A DNA stretch of 64,000 bases from Sinohyriopsis cumingii (lineage: Eukaryota; Mollusca; Bivalvia; Unionida; Unionidae): the NCBI GenBank assembly GCA_028554795.2, contig CM068838.1, forward strand, positions 126,673,928 to 126,737,927, given 5' to 3'. Of this stretch, positions 11,350-25,154 are shown piece after piece (within the stretch, counting starts at the first letter, position 1; each line of letters opens with the position of its first letter). Under the pieces are notes generated by a model. That model was not told the DNA's origin. It saw only the letters and a list, made by a program, of their open reading frames with translations, and ran no database searches. A program made the translations under genes and the position numbers.

Positions 11350-12050
11350 TGTCCTAATTCATTTGTTACCCAGCATTTCAGTATATATCAATTTCTTCCT
11401 GCTTCACTATGTTTGAATGCTGTTGAAAAGATAAGATTCCACCCTCTAGTTGTATAAGCAGTAATATGTTAACTGTTTCTGAGCTTAATCAGTTCTTAAT
11501 CTGTGGATGAAATAGTGTGCTGATAACCTCCTTTTACAGTCAAACATAAATGGGACATATATGTACCTAGTTTATCCAGATTTAGCAAGTTGGGACACTG
11601 TTCTTCATGGTTATGATCAATTTTCCACAGTTCACAGGTATTGTTTCATAGATATCTCCGCTCCAAAATGCATGTGATTGGGTGACTCAGTGTGTCATGT
11701 AAGAATTTACATCCTAAAATTAAAACACTGATTTCTGATGTAACGAGTTATATTTGCCCCCCCCCCCCATTTCAACAAATATTACACAACATACCTGAAA
11801 CTAATCCAGAAAATGCAGAGTCAGCATTTGCAAAATATTTCTGACTGCCCCTCCCCAATGAGACAGGTCAAAAATCTGCTAAGTTTAGTGATGTACCCAG
11901 TAAAATCGTAATGACCCCCAAGCTGTTCAAGCAGCTGAGCTCGTTAATATTCCATACCTGTCTGTAGACACTGCTCTATCATGCCTGGGATGCCCTGTAT
12001 GAAAAGGAGTTCTACACGATAAGGAGTTCTGCACTTCTAGTATGTAGAGG
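11350..12050. other. Intergenic, nothing recognised
   Basis: No coding signal. Contains a poly-C run at about 11757. Confidence 0.4.
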
Positions 12051-12058
12051 ATCTAGAC

Positions 12059-12324
12059 CAGATGTGGGCAAGTGCTGCATACACAAATTTACACCTTGTC
12101 ACGGGCGGCATAGTTCATTAAGTAAAATAATATTTGAAATAGCAAAAGCAAAAGGTTTTTCTAAATAACATCTAATTTTCAGTTGTTAATATGTTGTTAA
12201 TATTTAAAAACTTAAACTTCAAAAGAAGCACATTTATTTGATAAACAGAGTAACAGAGTCAGTGCGAATGATGACTTGTTCCTAGGCCGCATGCAGACCA
12301 CTGGCCGTAGTTTGCCCACCCCTG
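12059..12324. mobile_element. 266-bp hAT-type MITE with 8-bp target duplication
   Basis: Left end CAGATGTGGGCAAGTGCTG pairs with the complement of the right end, CAGGGGTGGGCAAACTACGG. The flanks ATCTAGAC (12051-12058) and AACTAGAC (12325-12332) agree in 7 of 8 bases, the hAT duplication length. CAGGGGTGGGCAAAC is a common hAT end. No coding capacity. Confidence 0.75.
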
Positions 12325-12329
12325 AACTA

Positions 12330-15300
12330 GACAGTACTCCTCCACCTTAAAGGCATACAAGGAGAAGTGGCACATTTCATTGACTGGTGCTATATTAACA
12401 CATCACTTACAGTCTTCATATCCTTACTGGCCAACTTCCTTCTATTCTTCTTTAGGGACAAATAGTTAGCCTCCATCACAAAGAAGGGATACCATTTAGA
12501 TACTTCACACATGTTCAGGCATCATAAAAGAGAGGATAATGGCTGCAACATAGATCTTACTGATTTCTTGTTGAATGTTTTCATGTCCAGGCTCTGCTTA
12601 CTCATCTGTTCTCAAAATAGAACTTTATCTTGGATTTGACATGGCTGATTTTTCCAAATCTGACCACCCAACTACACCCTTGCTGAAATTGTTATCATAC
12701 AGGACTTGCTTCCTGATAGCACTAGCTTAAGCTTGAAGGGTGGAGCTGGATGTATTGTCCATTGATCTGACCACGTGCAGTTCCATATTGACCACTTAGT
12801 TGTACTAATAATGCAAGCTGGTTTCATCTTTAAGAATAGGTTTCTGTCCATAGACAATCAAAAAAACAACTGCTTGCACTCACCTTGATCAGTTACAACT
12901 CATAACAAAATGTGGAGTCAGTCGGCTGGTGCACAGTCTAATACCTTCAGGATCTATTTACATGACATGGCCTCACAAAGGAGATGGCTAAATCTGGTCA
13001 GGCCACCAGAAGCTGCCCAGACAATTACCACACCCCATTCATGACAGCACAACTTTAGTCTGGGGCTTTCTCTGGATTTATCCAGGAAACATTAAAACAT
13101 AAGGCAATAGCCAGGTGTGGGGTCCCACAGGAATCTCCCCTGCACAAGCATGAAAAGGTTATCTTTTGTTACACTGCCTTAATGTTAGAAGCAGTTCATC
13201 CTTTCATTACAGCAGTCATCTATTACTTGGTGACATGGTTGAGGTTGGCCTATGCCTATTCTCCTAATGTTAATGTGATCGGGTATAATTGCATGACAGA
13301 TAAAAGGTTTTTTTTAAAAATTGTTTTCCCTTAATATACTTACACGATCATATTCTGTCAGTCCATTCCACCCTTCCCAGCATATGTAAGCATCCCATTA
13401 TAGACTTCACTAAAACTTAAACTGCTACAAATCCAGTATATATGGCTGGCCAAATAACTGGGCAAAGGGAAGCTATAGCATGTAAGAGTTACTTCCCTTT
13501 ATATAGTATATAAATGGAAATTGTTGTTTTTTTCTTCTTCACCTATCAGGGAAGCTTGGATTCTGAGGTAGCAGACATTATTTTCTAATGATGTGATTGC
13601 ATAAATATTTTCTGAGAAAATAATGTACTAAAACAATTTATGTTTGGTTTCAATGTCTGAAACAAATGTTTCTCTTGTAACAAAGAGATAAAATCAAAAC
13701 AACATTTTGATGAAGATTTTTATTTAAAAATTCACAACTATGTTCAATATATTTAGTTATACACAATATTAAATAATGCCACCAAATCAAAACATTGGCA
13801 GCAATAACACATTGTAATTCATACATACATGTTCATTTTATGTCTTAGAACCAATCTGTTTCATCAGATAGCAGCAAACTATTGTAAATGAAGAAATGCA
13901 AAATACTGGTACATTTAGCTTGCAAACATTTACTTTATGGTTTTATTTGTCGGCATTGTCTACACCAATACCAAGCTGATGAATGCACAAATCATTTTTG
14001 GCATGTAACAAGTAATTTTTCATATCCTCTCCTACTTGACCTGTAGCTGAGGACCTCGTGGTATTTAACCTTGATCTATGACTTCTAGTATTAGAGTTAT
14101 TGCTAAAGTCCATAGCATATAATCTTAAAGCATTCCCAGATCAGATCTGGAACTTAAGTTTGAAAGGGGGGGGGGGGGTCACAACATATTAGTTATTTAC
14201 TGTCAAGGCAAGTGGAGTAAACTGCCTTACCCATAGGCACTGCATGGTAATTGACCAAGGCTGATTCAATGATAGGAATTTAACCCACACCCTTTCCATC
14301 GTGAATCCAGCACACTAGCCACTGCCCTGGCAGCTTCTGATAGGACTGAGTTGGTATGGTAACACATACCACATACCAGATTGTGTTATCCAATCATTTA
14401 ATTGTATACTGAATAAGGATGCAAAGCAAATGTTTTTTTTTACCTTGTATTATGCTTGAAACACAATTTCCCAGGCAGAGTAAGAATAGCTTGATTTGCC
14501 AGTTTATTTAGCTGCAAAAGTTCAAATGATTGTGGAGTCGTGACATTTCCATACTGAGATATGGGAAGAAATACTGTTTTTTATTGATAGGTATTACTGA
14601 TTAATCTGAAAGCCATGAACAAACTGGAAATCTGAAAGACTTTGCATCTTCATTGACCTCTATGCTAATGCCCTGCATTCGAATCAGCAAGTCCAAGAAA
14701 ATTAAGCACAAAGGCAGCTACATCTACTTTACCTGGCCCAGTCTATCAAGGCTATAGCGCCAAGTCTCAATAATATTCTAGATAATCAGTAGATTTATGT
14801 CCCCTGTCAAATATATAACCAAGTAATGCCATTTTGTGAGGAAAGAAGTTTAAACCTAAACATAAACATCTAATAAAGACATTTATACATTCGTTTATGA
14901 AAGTAACATCTTCTGAAATTTCCTTAATGAAATTAGCTAAAATATTTCCATGATGCTTTTATTTTAGTTCATTTATTTCCAGTCAAAAATTACATACAAA
15001 AGGTAGTTTAAAAAAATCGGAAAATTAAAGGGACAACACTCACTGGACTTGCACAACACTTAATCATTTCACTAAGCCAACTTGCAAAGTATTGTAAGAA
15101 CACAACCTATGTAAACTGCCTCCCATACTTTATTTTGTGGTGATTTTTACCTATCCTGACAGAAATTCATTTCTAAAGGCATAATTAATATGCAGTGTCT
15201 TGGTCATAATCAATCCTCCATGATCTTCACAAAATAAACCAGTATAAAAAGCTTACGCAAACTTGAAAGAAAAACAGCCTGTATGCTTAGAATATGCATG

Positions 15301-15330
15301 TAGCTCATTCATTATCGAACCCTTTACATT
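12330..15330. other. Intergenic, no gene seen
   Basis: No supported gene. A poly-G run lies near 14167. A dispersed repeat at about 13480-13600 (AGTTACTTCCCT ... TCTGAGGTAG) recurs near 38460-38570 and, inverted, near 36110-36230. Confidence 0.45.
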
Positions 15331-15339
15331 TAAAACCAA

Positions 15340-16125
15340 CTAGGTATTGTAAGAAGTCTACCAGTGAAAACCCATGTTGATGTTGCAATCCATTCGGGAG
15401 TAGAAAAAGATATTTTCCTAATGACCACCATAGTCATACTGAGAGTCATTTTGCATCCCTCATTTATGACCAACTAGTCACTGCAACAACTCTTGATGAA
15501 AACACTCATGTCAAAATGATCTTACCTATAACAGGATTTTCAAGATGGCCACTTTGGCGGACATATCGGACATCACATTGTCAACAGTTTAATTTAGGTC
15601 CATCAAGACATCTTCTGGTGAAAACTCCATGCCCTTTTGGAGGAGTTATGACTACAAAATTTTCAAGATAGATGCATAATGACCATATTCAAAATCAGAT
15701 TTTGGCACCATTTTTTCTTAGTACAAACTAGACAGCATAAAAAGTCTTTCCATGAAAGAACAATTTTAAGATGACCAGCAATTTAGAAGTAGAGATAATA
15801 AGATTTTCAAGTTAGCCATTGTGGCAGTCATTCTTAAGGTCATATCAGTACCAAATATGACTTCATATTAAACTTTTTGTGAAAACCCCATACTGATGTG
15901 ACCATCCATTGAGGACGAGTGGCAATAACAAGATTTTGAAGCTGGCTGCTGTCGCAGTCACAATAATGTACGAGTAGCACCATTTTCCAACCAGACTTTG
16001 AGATTAATGTGTATGCAAAGTTTCTTGGCAATCCTCAGAGTAGTTCAGGTGTAGCAATAACTTGTGGTCAGATGGATAACAGATGTCTGACAACGGACAA
16101 CAGCCTATCCCATATGATCTCAGTT
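15340..16125 (+). repeat. Complex repeat, ~150-bp units, copy 1
   Basis: About five diverged units built from GTGAAAACCCCATG, GGAGTAGCAATAACAAGATT, TTCAAGATGGCC and a CATATTGGACATCAGA-type phrase. Its right end (ACAACAGCCTATCCC then GTCTATG-like) is shared with the copies at 46300-47150 and 55430-56425, all in the same orientation. Confidence 0.7.
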
Positions 16126-16766
16126 TATAACCAGAAAATTCTACAGATAAAGATTCATTCAACAGATTGCATAGATTTAAACTTTCATTCAATAATTTCA
16201 TATTATATATGAAAATTAAGCAGTCAACTCATAAAACGTTCCTCCAAAAAAAGGAGGAACTTGGGACGGAATAAAATATTTCATCAAATGGACAGGAAGA
16301 AAACTATACAAGACACTATGAAATACAGTAAAAGAGCAAGATTTTGAAATGGTATTCATATGCTATGATACTTATTAGTTGTAATCTAGATCATTTCCTT
16401 CACTGTCCCCAATATGAATCATACAATACAAAGATCTATCAATGCAACAGAAGTATAAATGTGCAATAAATTAAAAACAATGACATAACATTGTAGCAAG
16501 AGCAAACAATTCTTTACGCTCACCATGTTTTACCATGCTGTAACAACTGAGGATCTTCACACTATACTTCATATAAATATTTTATGGTAGATTCTGTACA
16601 AATACTGTGCCATGAATTTGGAACCCAAAATACCTCTTGGTAATGTTTACTATATTCCTCTAAATACATGGTGTTATTGTCAACAAGACTATTTCTGAGA
16701 AGGGTGATTACCATAGGAACAACCATTTTGGTAATCAGTAGTTTGGTTAAGTAACTAAACCATACA

Positions 16767-18957
16767 CAGTGTGACCCCGCTATAGCATGCTCCGTTATAA
16801 CATAAATTTAGATATAACAGGGTCGTGGTGTGGCTTCTGAAATTTCATATACATGTATTTTTCTCATACACAATAAAAAATCTTTCTTAAAAGTACCAAA
16901 AAAAACCCAAAAAGTTCTTTTTATCATTTCGGGGAAGAGATCACATATGAATAATACAACACGATCGTCACATGGCTCCTGAAATTTTGTATGTATTTTT
17001 CTCTTAAAAGTACGATAAAAAATGGTTAAAAAGTTTATTCTGGGATCACGTAGGGCTTCGCCAATGTTGCAAACTTTAATTTTTTTTCCTTATTCGCAGC
17101 AAAATATACCATCTGGCAATTTTTTTTTTATTGCCGACCTTGTTGGCTGTTTAAGCTTGTGTATACAACCATTGTTTGGAATGGAGAAATTCAGAGGCCC
17201 AGGAAAAGAGCCGCAAACTGGATATAAAATGCACTGAAATTTATCTATTGTTACATAAATACTTTGTCCATATTGACAAACCATCTAAACAGTGCATTGG
17301 AATATCATAATCTGCTTATATTGACATCTAGCACGAGTACTGTATGTTGTGAGATGTCCGCTTTTTTGTTGTTGACATTTCTGGTACATAAATCAACCGG
17401 ACAAGGCATTATATTGTAATCTATCTTTCGTCAGATTTTCATCCACTCGCTACTAATTAATATATTTACATAGACTGACATTTGTATGTTGTTGTTGTTG
17501 TGGGGTTTAATGCCATTTTTCAGCACATGATAGGCTAGTATTAATAGTGGAGGAAGTACCTGGGAAAACCCCGGAAAGAACCACCGACCCATGAGAAGTA
17601 ACTGGCAAGCTTTCTCACATACCAACATTGGCCGAATCCAAGACTTGAACCCACACAGACAGAGGTGAGATGGCAGTGATCCGTAATGAAGAGTGCTTTA
17701 GACCACTCAACCACTTGGAGCCCCACACACTTGTATGTGGATGGTAAGTACAATCCCTCTTCTTTTCACTCAGAATTGAATCCTTTAGAACACTAACATT
17801 TTCTGTAATAATCCCTGTCATCACTTCTCTATCGTCCATTGACCATTTGTTAAATTTCTGACGCATGCATGGAAGGCAGCATCATGCCGCTACCATAAAG
17901 GTATATAAAAAAATCCCACATCTTACTTATTGGTTTATTCAATAGGCAGGGAGGAACAGTAACTAGAATAGACCAAACGACAGCCAATTCCTTTCTAAAA
18001 ATGTACCCAGATAAAATAGTTTGCTTAAATTTCAAAGGAAACAAATTACCTTTGAAGCACCGATAGTTATATGAAAACATACTCGGCAAATGGGGGAAAA
18101 AAGTCTCAAACGTGAAATACAATTATTTGATGTTGCCGCCACAATAAGAAATGGGCATTTATTTGGTTCTCCAAAGCTATCCTTCAGCAGTGACTTCAAT
18201 AATGCATGCACCCTTCATCAAAGAAGGCCGACTACAATCTTCAGTAAAAACAAAGAACTTTTCTTCAAAGGAAGTCAGTTCCAAACTTAAATAAAAGTAA
18301 TGGAATCTGATGGATTTTTCATTTTTCAACATGACTGGAAAAAGTTAGTGCCATGAAAGTTTCCTTTTGGCAGGGAAAAAGCTTATGCTTATGAATGCTA
18401 CCAATGGCGACTTAAAATGAAAACTAACTTTTACCAACTTGGGACATTCGTTACGCGATTGTGCTGTTTTTCAACTGAATTCAGACCAACATGACCTGTG
18501 ACAAAATTATTGAAGATTTTAAATGTGTGTGTATGCATATTTTCGACGGTATCACTTGTATTGTGGATTCAGTGTATTTGATGATTCATGGGTGAGTACA
18601 GTGTTGATACTCTATTCATGCTATACATTAGACGTATATATACACATTATTCATATACATGTATCAATTTGTGGTTCTCTACATAAAGTAAACTATTATA
18701 TATGCCTTCTGTTTTCACTACAGGTGTATTTCCCATTTAATATGCATTGATTTAAGATGGTAACTGTGCTAATGAAGCATGTATTTTACCACCCGCATTT
18801 ATTACCTACCTAAACACACACACACACCTGCAATTGTTTTTGGGTACATGCATCATTTTCTTCAGCTAACTGACCTGATTGCTTATAACACGGTTCGGTC
18901 TATAACATGGTTGGGTTCTATGGTTTCCAACTACCATGTTATAGCAGGGTCACACTG
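16767..18957. mobile_element. 2.2-kb pogo/Tigger-like element with nested SINE
   Basis: Terminal inverted repeats: left CAGTGTGACCCCGCTATAGC, right complement CAGTGTGACCCTGCTATAAC, agreeing at 21 of 23 positions over the full arm. TA follows the right end and TACA precedes the left. Ends and TA target fit the pogo/Tigger group of Tc1-mariner. No transposase was recognised inside, so it looks non-autonomous. A SINE at 17490-17730 interrupts it. Confidence 0.65.
17490..17730 (-). mobile_element. SINE-A copy 1
   Basis: tRNA-headed SINE in reverse orientation with a (GTT)n tail at 17490. TTGTATGT flanks it on both sides (17482-17489, 17731-17738). Inside the 2.2-kb pogo-like element, so younger than it. 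Confidence 0.85.
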
Positions 18958-18999
18958 TAGTATGAAACAGCTCAGTCCTTCAAGCACAAACTAATTCAT

Positions 19000-21900
19000 T
19001 CACAGAGTATGTGATGGTCAACTGTAATCAACAAACACTCAAATGATCAGATTAAGACATTGCATAATTAACACATGGATATGATGGTGTCTGCATTGAC
19101 ATGCAAAAGGATGGTTGAAAATGTTTAAAAAATGCCATCATTTTCTTGCAAACTTTAGCAAAACTGTGCTTTCATTTAGTTGGATATAGATGGGGTACCA
19201 GCAACTCAGGGATCCAAAAAGTATGATGTAAGATAAACTGGCTTTCAAGTCAACTGTCTCACCCACAAACTTATCCCCTAAATATAGCAGTTTATCTATT
19301 GAGTTTCCATATTTCTTGAGGAATTTTAGTCAAAATGCTGCCAGAAGTAATGATTTTTTTAAAAACTGGTACCAGACTATGCAAGACTTTAGACCCTACT
19401 TCCCGCATTTTGTGTTCTTGCTATGCAATAGATGGAATATAACATGCAGTTCAACCATTTATATCAGCAGATCCACCTTTTGGGGTTTTATAACAAAAGA
19501 CATTTCAACAAAACCAAAAAAAAAGAATTCATTCAAAACAAATGAAGGATTCATTGGAAACTTTTTTATAAAATTCATAAAAGTAATACAAAAGCCAGTT
19601 CATTGACAATGTGCTTTGTTGCACAGACATTATACCAATAAATCAGTTAAAACCACATAACTGTTGTGAATACCCTGCCAGATAAATGCAGCCATGTTTG
19701 ATTAGTGTACATACAACAGCGAAAGAGGAACAGAGATGTAAAACCTTAACATTCATACCTACAACAACCTGAAAAGTGATCTCCTGTCTTGCTTCAAAGG
19801 CATGAGAAAAGTGAACTGTCAATAATGAAATGTGAGCTGAAAATTATGTAAATGTAACATTTTATGCATGTATAATGTGATAACTGCAACTCCAAAAGTT
19901 AAAACGGTTTTTACATGTTATGCAAGACGTAAACACCTCCAGGGCTGTACAAATCTTCCCAGCCACTTGTCCGAGTTGTGAGACTTTGAAAAAAATGATT
20001 GCTCATGACCACGTTTTTACTTCACCCATTCTTCATATTCATAATTTTCTTTATTTTTCAACGTCTTTAATGTTATGGGCAGCATATGTGATTGTGTGGG
20101 TATTGTACTCTATTATTAGATACTATATTACTAGAGTTGGGTAAAAAAAAATCTGTTCTGTACTGTATTTCTTAACATACTGCAAATTATACCATCGTAT
20201 ACTGCAATTGTATTAGTGACCAACAATTTAATATTCTGAGGCAGGTGACTCAAATTTTGGGGGGTAAATTTACAGCTCTCAAATAGCTGGAACAAATATC
20301 TTCTGGTTTATGTCAAAATACCACCATATTATATCCATTATATTATTTGAACAATGAAAATAATTGAGATAAAAGAAAAAGAAATTATCTCTGCTTGAGA
20401 GATAATTGCATTATCCCACCCACCCAGAAAACTGAATGGTCAGTTTATTAAATTTAGGTGTTCCAAGCTGCCATAGCAGACTAGGGAAATGGGCTACCAT
20501 CACAGCAAAAGTAAAAAATTTGAACAATAAATTGTATGCCATCACTATTAATAAAATCAATTAAAATATGCATTTATCACAAGAACTTATTTAATTCTAT
20601 CATTTTATGCATAAATCTTAAAGATTTTCATTTTAAAAAAATGTTTGAGGTATGTCAAGGGCACAATTTGTCCAGTGGCGGTTTGTCCAAACATTGAAAT
20701 GTTGCATGTGTTTATTGTAAGGCTTGGGATTATGCATGGTAATTCCCAGGTTACTATATTTGGCACCATCATAAAGCAAAGAGGAGGACCTAGATTTTGT
20801 TATCTTTACTACGTAAATCGGGTGGGGGGGAGTTACTTCAAACTGTACAAAATGAATACTTCAAAATGACTTTTCAGGTACATCTCAATTTTCAAACACA
20901 ATTTTAAAAAAAAAAAAATAATTGTAAAGTTTGTTCATTATCATGTTTTCTGTATAAACTGCTGAATTTTCCATGCCACCATGCAAGATCACCACGCTGT
21001 TTATAAGTATGCTGGGAATAAGCCTTCTGCAATGGCTGACCTAACACTTATTCCACCTCACCCAATGTAAATCCATGAAATATTGTGGCCTCTAATATTC
21101 CATCCATGGATTATCTATCCATATTGTGTAAGTAAAATGATTCATTTTTAATATTTGATATTTATTTTTGTCTTTATCATTGTTCTTTGTTTACCTGTAG
21201 TCATTAACTGGGGGTTCTATTCTACAGTTCAAGGAAAAGTTTTCAAGTCTGAATCCCTCAGCTAAATCATTTTTACACTATAAATATGCATGAAAAAGTC
21301 ACCTCAGATGAAGTTTGGCATGATATTGACTTATTTAAAGTAAATTTGGTGACATAATTTTTTGTTCAGTGAATGTGACTAAGCAGGTAACAATTAACAC
21401 ATTGAACTGGAGATGACAAAATTATGACCTCTGGCATTTTTGCTTGCAAACACGATTTATCAAAAGGAAAATGGACTCTGTTACCCTTCTCTATTTCCTT
21501 TGACTTTGTTTCTTTTGGTTTTTAATTTTATCCAAGATCCTAAATTTTTGGGACAAGTTTTTATTAACGATGAAAGGGCATTGTAAATCTAGCCAGCTAC
21601 AGACTGGCATTTTACGTTCAAACTAAGAGACCTAACCCTAATTTAAAATTGTTATATATCTACATGGTATCGCAAATTTTTCCAATCTGTAACAACTCAG
21701 TAAGTTTTCAGGTCAGCATCATTAACTGTAGCTAAAAGTACCAAATTCATTTAAAATACTTCATGTTTAAAGAATTACTTACTTTAGCCACATTTAATGA
21801 TTCTGACTTGAAAATTTACAGGTAGGAAAACTTTGTGATGCGATGTGGAACAAACTAGTTCTAATTATTATTTTGGAAATTGTATACATTGTGTTTTATT

Positions 21901-22380
21901 TTTTTAATCAAATCTGTAGGTGATGATGTGTACCTGACTTTAGAAAAGCATTTTTGGCCCAAGGATAGAAAAAGAATCAGTCTACCAGGGGTGCCTTGTA
22001 CCAACAAGCTCTTTGTATAGTTATATTGTTTATGTGAAACAGGAAAATGCAACTGGGATAAGGTAAGATTTATGATTTTATATTTGTGTGGATGAATATA
22101 CTGTAGTGTTATCATGATTTTACGATTAAGTAGAAGATGAGTACTGATGTGACAGCCACAGGCAGTTTTGCTTTTTAAATCCACATTTTTGTCCGATAAT
22201 TTTGAACATACGGAATCCAAGAACAAGCAGTGCTTAACCACAAAAAAGGACCATTTTTAAAAATGAAATACTATCAAGGGCTAAACGAAAAAAATCTACA
22301 CAAATTTATTTAAATTATTCTTGTTAATATTTTTCTTTTGCTTTGTTCATCTGTTCTGACAGTGCATCTGACAACTTTTT
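19000..22380. other. Intergenic, no gene seen
   Basis: AT-rich sequence with only chance open frames (19316-19606 and 21861-22241 were checked: no family, no splice support). No repeat structure recognised beyond homopolymer runs. Confidence 0.45.
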
Positions 22381-22410
22381 CACATTTCAGGTTTTTGATT
22401 GGATTAAGAA

Positions 22411-25143
22411 ACTCAATTAAGAGACATCCTATCTTCAAATTGCTTCACAGGCCCAACATTTTGTTTTGAAAATCATGGAGATACCACAATCTAACTCGAA
22501 TGACTTCTTAGCAAACTGTAGATTTGGACTTTGTTACGGAGACTTTGTCTCAATTTGGACTAAACAGGAAAACCCTTCTGGACAAAGGTCTATTCCAGCC
22601 ATCTGTTGGTGTAATGACAAATGCTGGCATTGCTGAGTTAGAAAATTTAAATCAAAACTAAATGTGAAAGTGTTGAAGATTCTCAAAAGCTCTTGCAAAA
22701 ACAGAAAGATCACAATCCAAAGGATTACACATTTTTCCTTAGCACCAAATATCCACATCTGTCTGTCCTTGAAAAATTAAATAGAACAAGTAATCAACCA
22801 GATGTTGAATTAGTAGAAAGTGTCAAAAGCATAGCAAAGTCCAAACAGAAATTTTCAGAAACTATGAGTTTGTTCAGCTAAAAGACAAAGTGTACCATTT
22901 TGGAGAAATGTTGAGGGAGAAAATTATTTCTGCAAAAAAACAAGCTGAGAAATGAAATAGTTAAAAAGATAAGGTTAGTGCAAAATATAACGAACTTACT
23001 GCCAAACCTGAAAAAATGTTGAAGCTTCAGACTTGTACAGAACATGGTCACTCTACTAATGACATCCAAAAAACTGTAATTGCCCTTCAAGGTTTTGGAC
23101 TGGCAGCTTCTGACTGCTCAGATGTCATAAAGATGGTCTCAAATCATGTATTTCATACAAATACTGAGAAAAATGTGTTGCCATATGTTCAGAATTGTTT
23201 AAACATAAGTGATGAAGGTTGTTTTTTGAGCAAATTCCACACAACAGAACAGATTCTTAAATCTGAACACTTTACACTCCATACTGATGCACAAAAAAAA
23301 TTGATCAAAAGCTGACTGATCAAATAATCCTTGATGATAGTAACTCTCACTCTAGGATTTACTTCAGTTGGTGCTGAAGATGCTGCTATTCTCCTAGAGA
23401 TTACTATGAATATTTGGAATGCATTATCAGAAACAAATGATAACTAAGACATTGTGATTCAGGAAATTTTTAAGAAATTGACAAGTACTACATCAGATCA
23501 TGCTAATGTGATGAAAAAATTAAATGATAATGAAATCAATATCGTCAAGTTGCATTGAACAGCGATGAATATTTACACTTCTTATATTGTTGTTGTTGTA
23601 TGGCTTAACGCCATTTTTTCTGCACACTATAGGCCATACATGGTGGCCAGTATAAATGGTGTAAGAAGAACCCGGGAAAACCCCTGAAAGAACTACCAAC
23701 CCATGAGAAGCTACTGGCAAGTTTTTTCACATACCAACCTTGGCCGAACCCGACACTTTAACTCATGCAGACAGAAGTGAGATGGCAGTGATCCATAATG
23801 GTGAACGCTTTAGACCACTCAGGGCCCCTCTTATATTGTAATGCCCACTATCTTCTTGGATTAAGCAGGGCAGCTGAGTAAACCCTTCAAGACACAGAGA
23901 AAGAAACTGATAGTCTTGGCTGTGACAGAGATAGTAATTTTCAAGATTCCACAAGGGGGGCAGAAAATGCAACTTCCAGGTTTGTCAGAACAGCTTGTGA
24001 TGTGGTGGAATCACGTGGTGATGAGACAAACAGTGTCTGAGCTGAATGGATTGCATTGTTCTCAGCATGGCATCAAAAGTAGGGTGATAAGCTACTGCAA
24101 CAACAGATTTAATAATTATTTTGAAGAGGCAGCTCAACTGATTCACCCTAAATCTGATATTGTGTAATTTCTGAAAAATGGCAATCTAGGTCATTCAAAT
24201 TTAAAACTGGAAAGTGTGGCTGCTGATGCATAACCATTGTACTAGCTGTTGCTCTGACAATGCATGTCACTGGTCCTTACTGGGAGATGTTGCAAAATAG
24301 CATAAAATATGCTGACCTCCATGTATATAGACGAAAAATGGCCACTGTTTTACGACAGCTCAAAAGATCCTTCAGAAAGTTTAGACAAAATCTTTCCAGG
24401 TATTTTTAATGTCAAGTTTCTTCAGGACAGCCCTATAACAGACTCTGCATACAATTATTTGCAAAGTTTAAATGATGCGCGCATTGTTACTTTGAAATCA
24501 GCACTGCGGGAACTGTTCAAAAACTATTTTGAAGTCACAGAAAGACAACTAGGTGATTTTCTGGAGAATGGAAGATACACACAGCCTGATCAATCTGCAT
24601 ACACTTCAATAACCCATTGTCCTCTAACCAATTTGTTGGGAGAAAGATGTTCTGATGATTTTGACTTTGATTATTTTAAGAGGAGAAGCTCTTCCCTTCA
24701 CCACCACACAACCATTAACATGCTTAAAAGAAACAGGATATGCATCTGGCTGTCAAGTAAACAAATTCAAGAAAGTGATGACTTTATGAAAAAAGCATAA
24801 GGACACTACAGACGATTGCGAGCAGCACACAAGAATCAAGAATATTTGGTAATGTTAAAAATCAAGGAAAAAGTATTGGAAAATAAAAGATATTAAAAAC
24901 AGCTGTTGGAAACAGAAAGAAAAGCTACTCTGCTTCAAGCAGTCAGGGCCCATGAAAGCCTTTGCCATTGTGCCAATTATGTGAAGAAACTTATAAACAG
25001 CATATCGACATGATCAAAGTTTAAAGAAGCTCATCAGAATGAGTTATGGCTGCAGAAAACAATAATGGGCATCAGGACAATCAGGATTAGTGGAAGCATT
25101 CCCCAGCTAATCAAAAGGCTGAGCAACCATCCATCTCTAGTCT
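22411..25143 (+). pseudogene. Decayed transposase-like gene, broken by stops, frameshifts and a SINE
   Basis: Successive + strand fragments read as one old protein in changing frames. They include TVIALQGFGLAASDCSDVI (about 23070), GAEDAAILLEITMNIWNAL (23370), HYLLGLSRAAE (23850), GIKSRVISYCNNRFNNYFEE (24070), and the long frame at 24309-24800 with CPLTNLLGE, FKRRSSSLHHHTTINMLKRN and ICIWLSSKQ. I know the CPLTNL.GER...RRR..SLHH.TT..M.KRN pattern from many repeated, unnamed molluscan and cnidarian proteins. The frame is interrupted by several stops and by a SINE at 23591-23828. Start and end are approximate. Followed directly by a repeat region that also occurs at the start of the window. Confidence 0.65.
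23591..23828 (-). mobile_element. SINE-A copy 2, inserted in the decayed transposase gene
   Basis: 238 bp flanked by TCTTATATTGT on both sides (23580-23590 and 23829-23839). Tail (TTG)n on the left, tRNA-like head on the right. Without it and one duplicate, the host frame reads on from EYLHFLYCN to HYLLGL. Confidence 0.92.
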
Positions 25144-25154
25144 TCTGATGTCGA

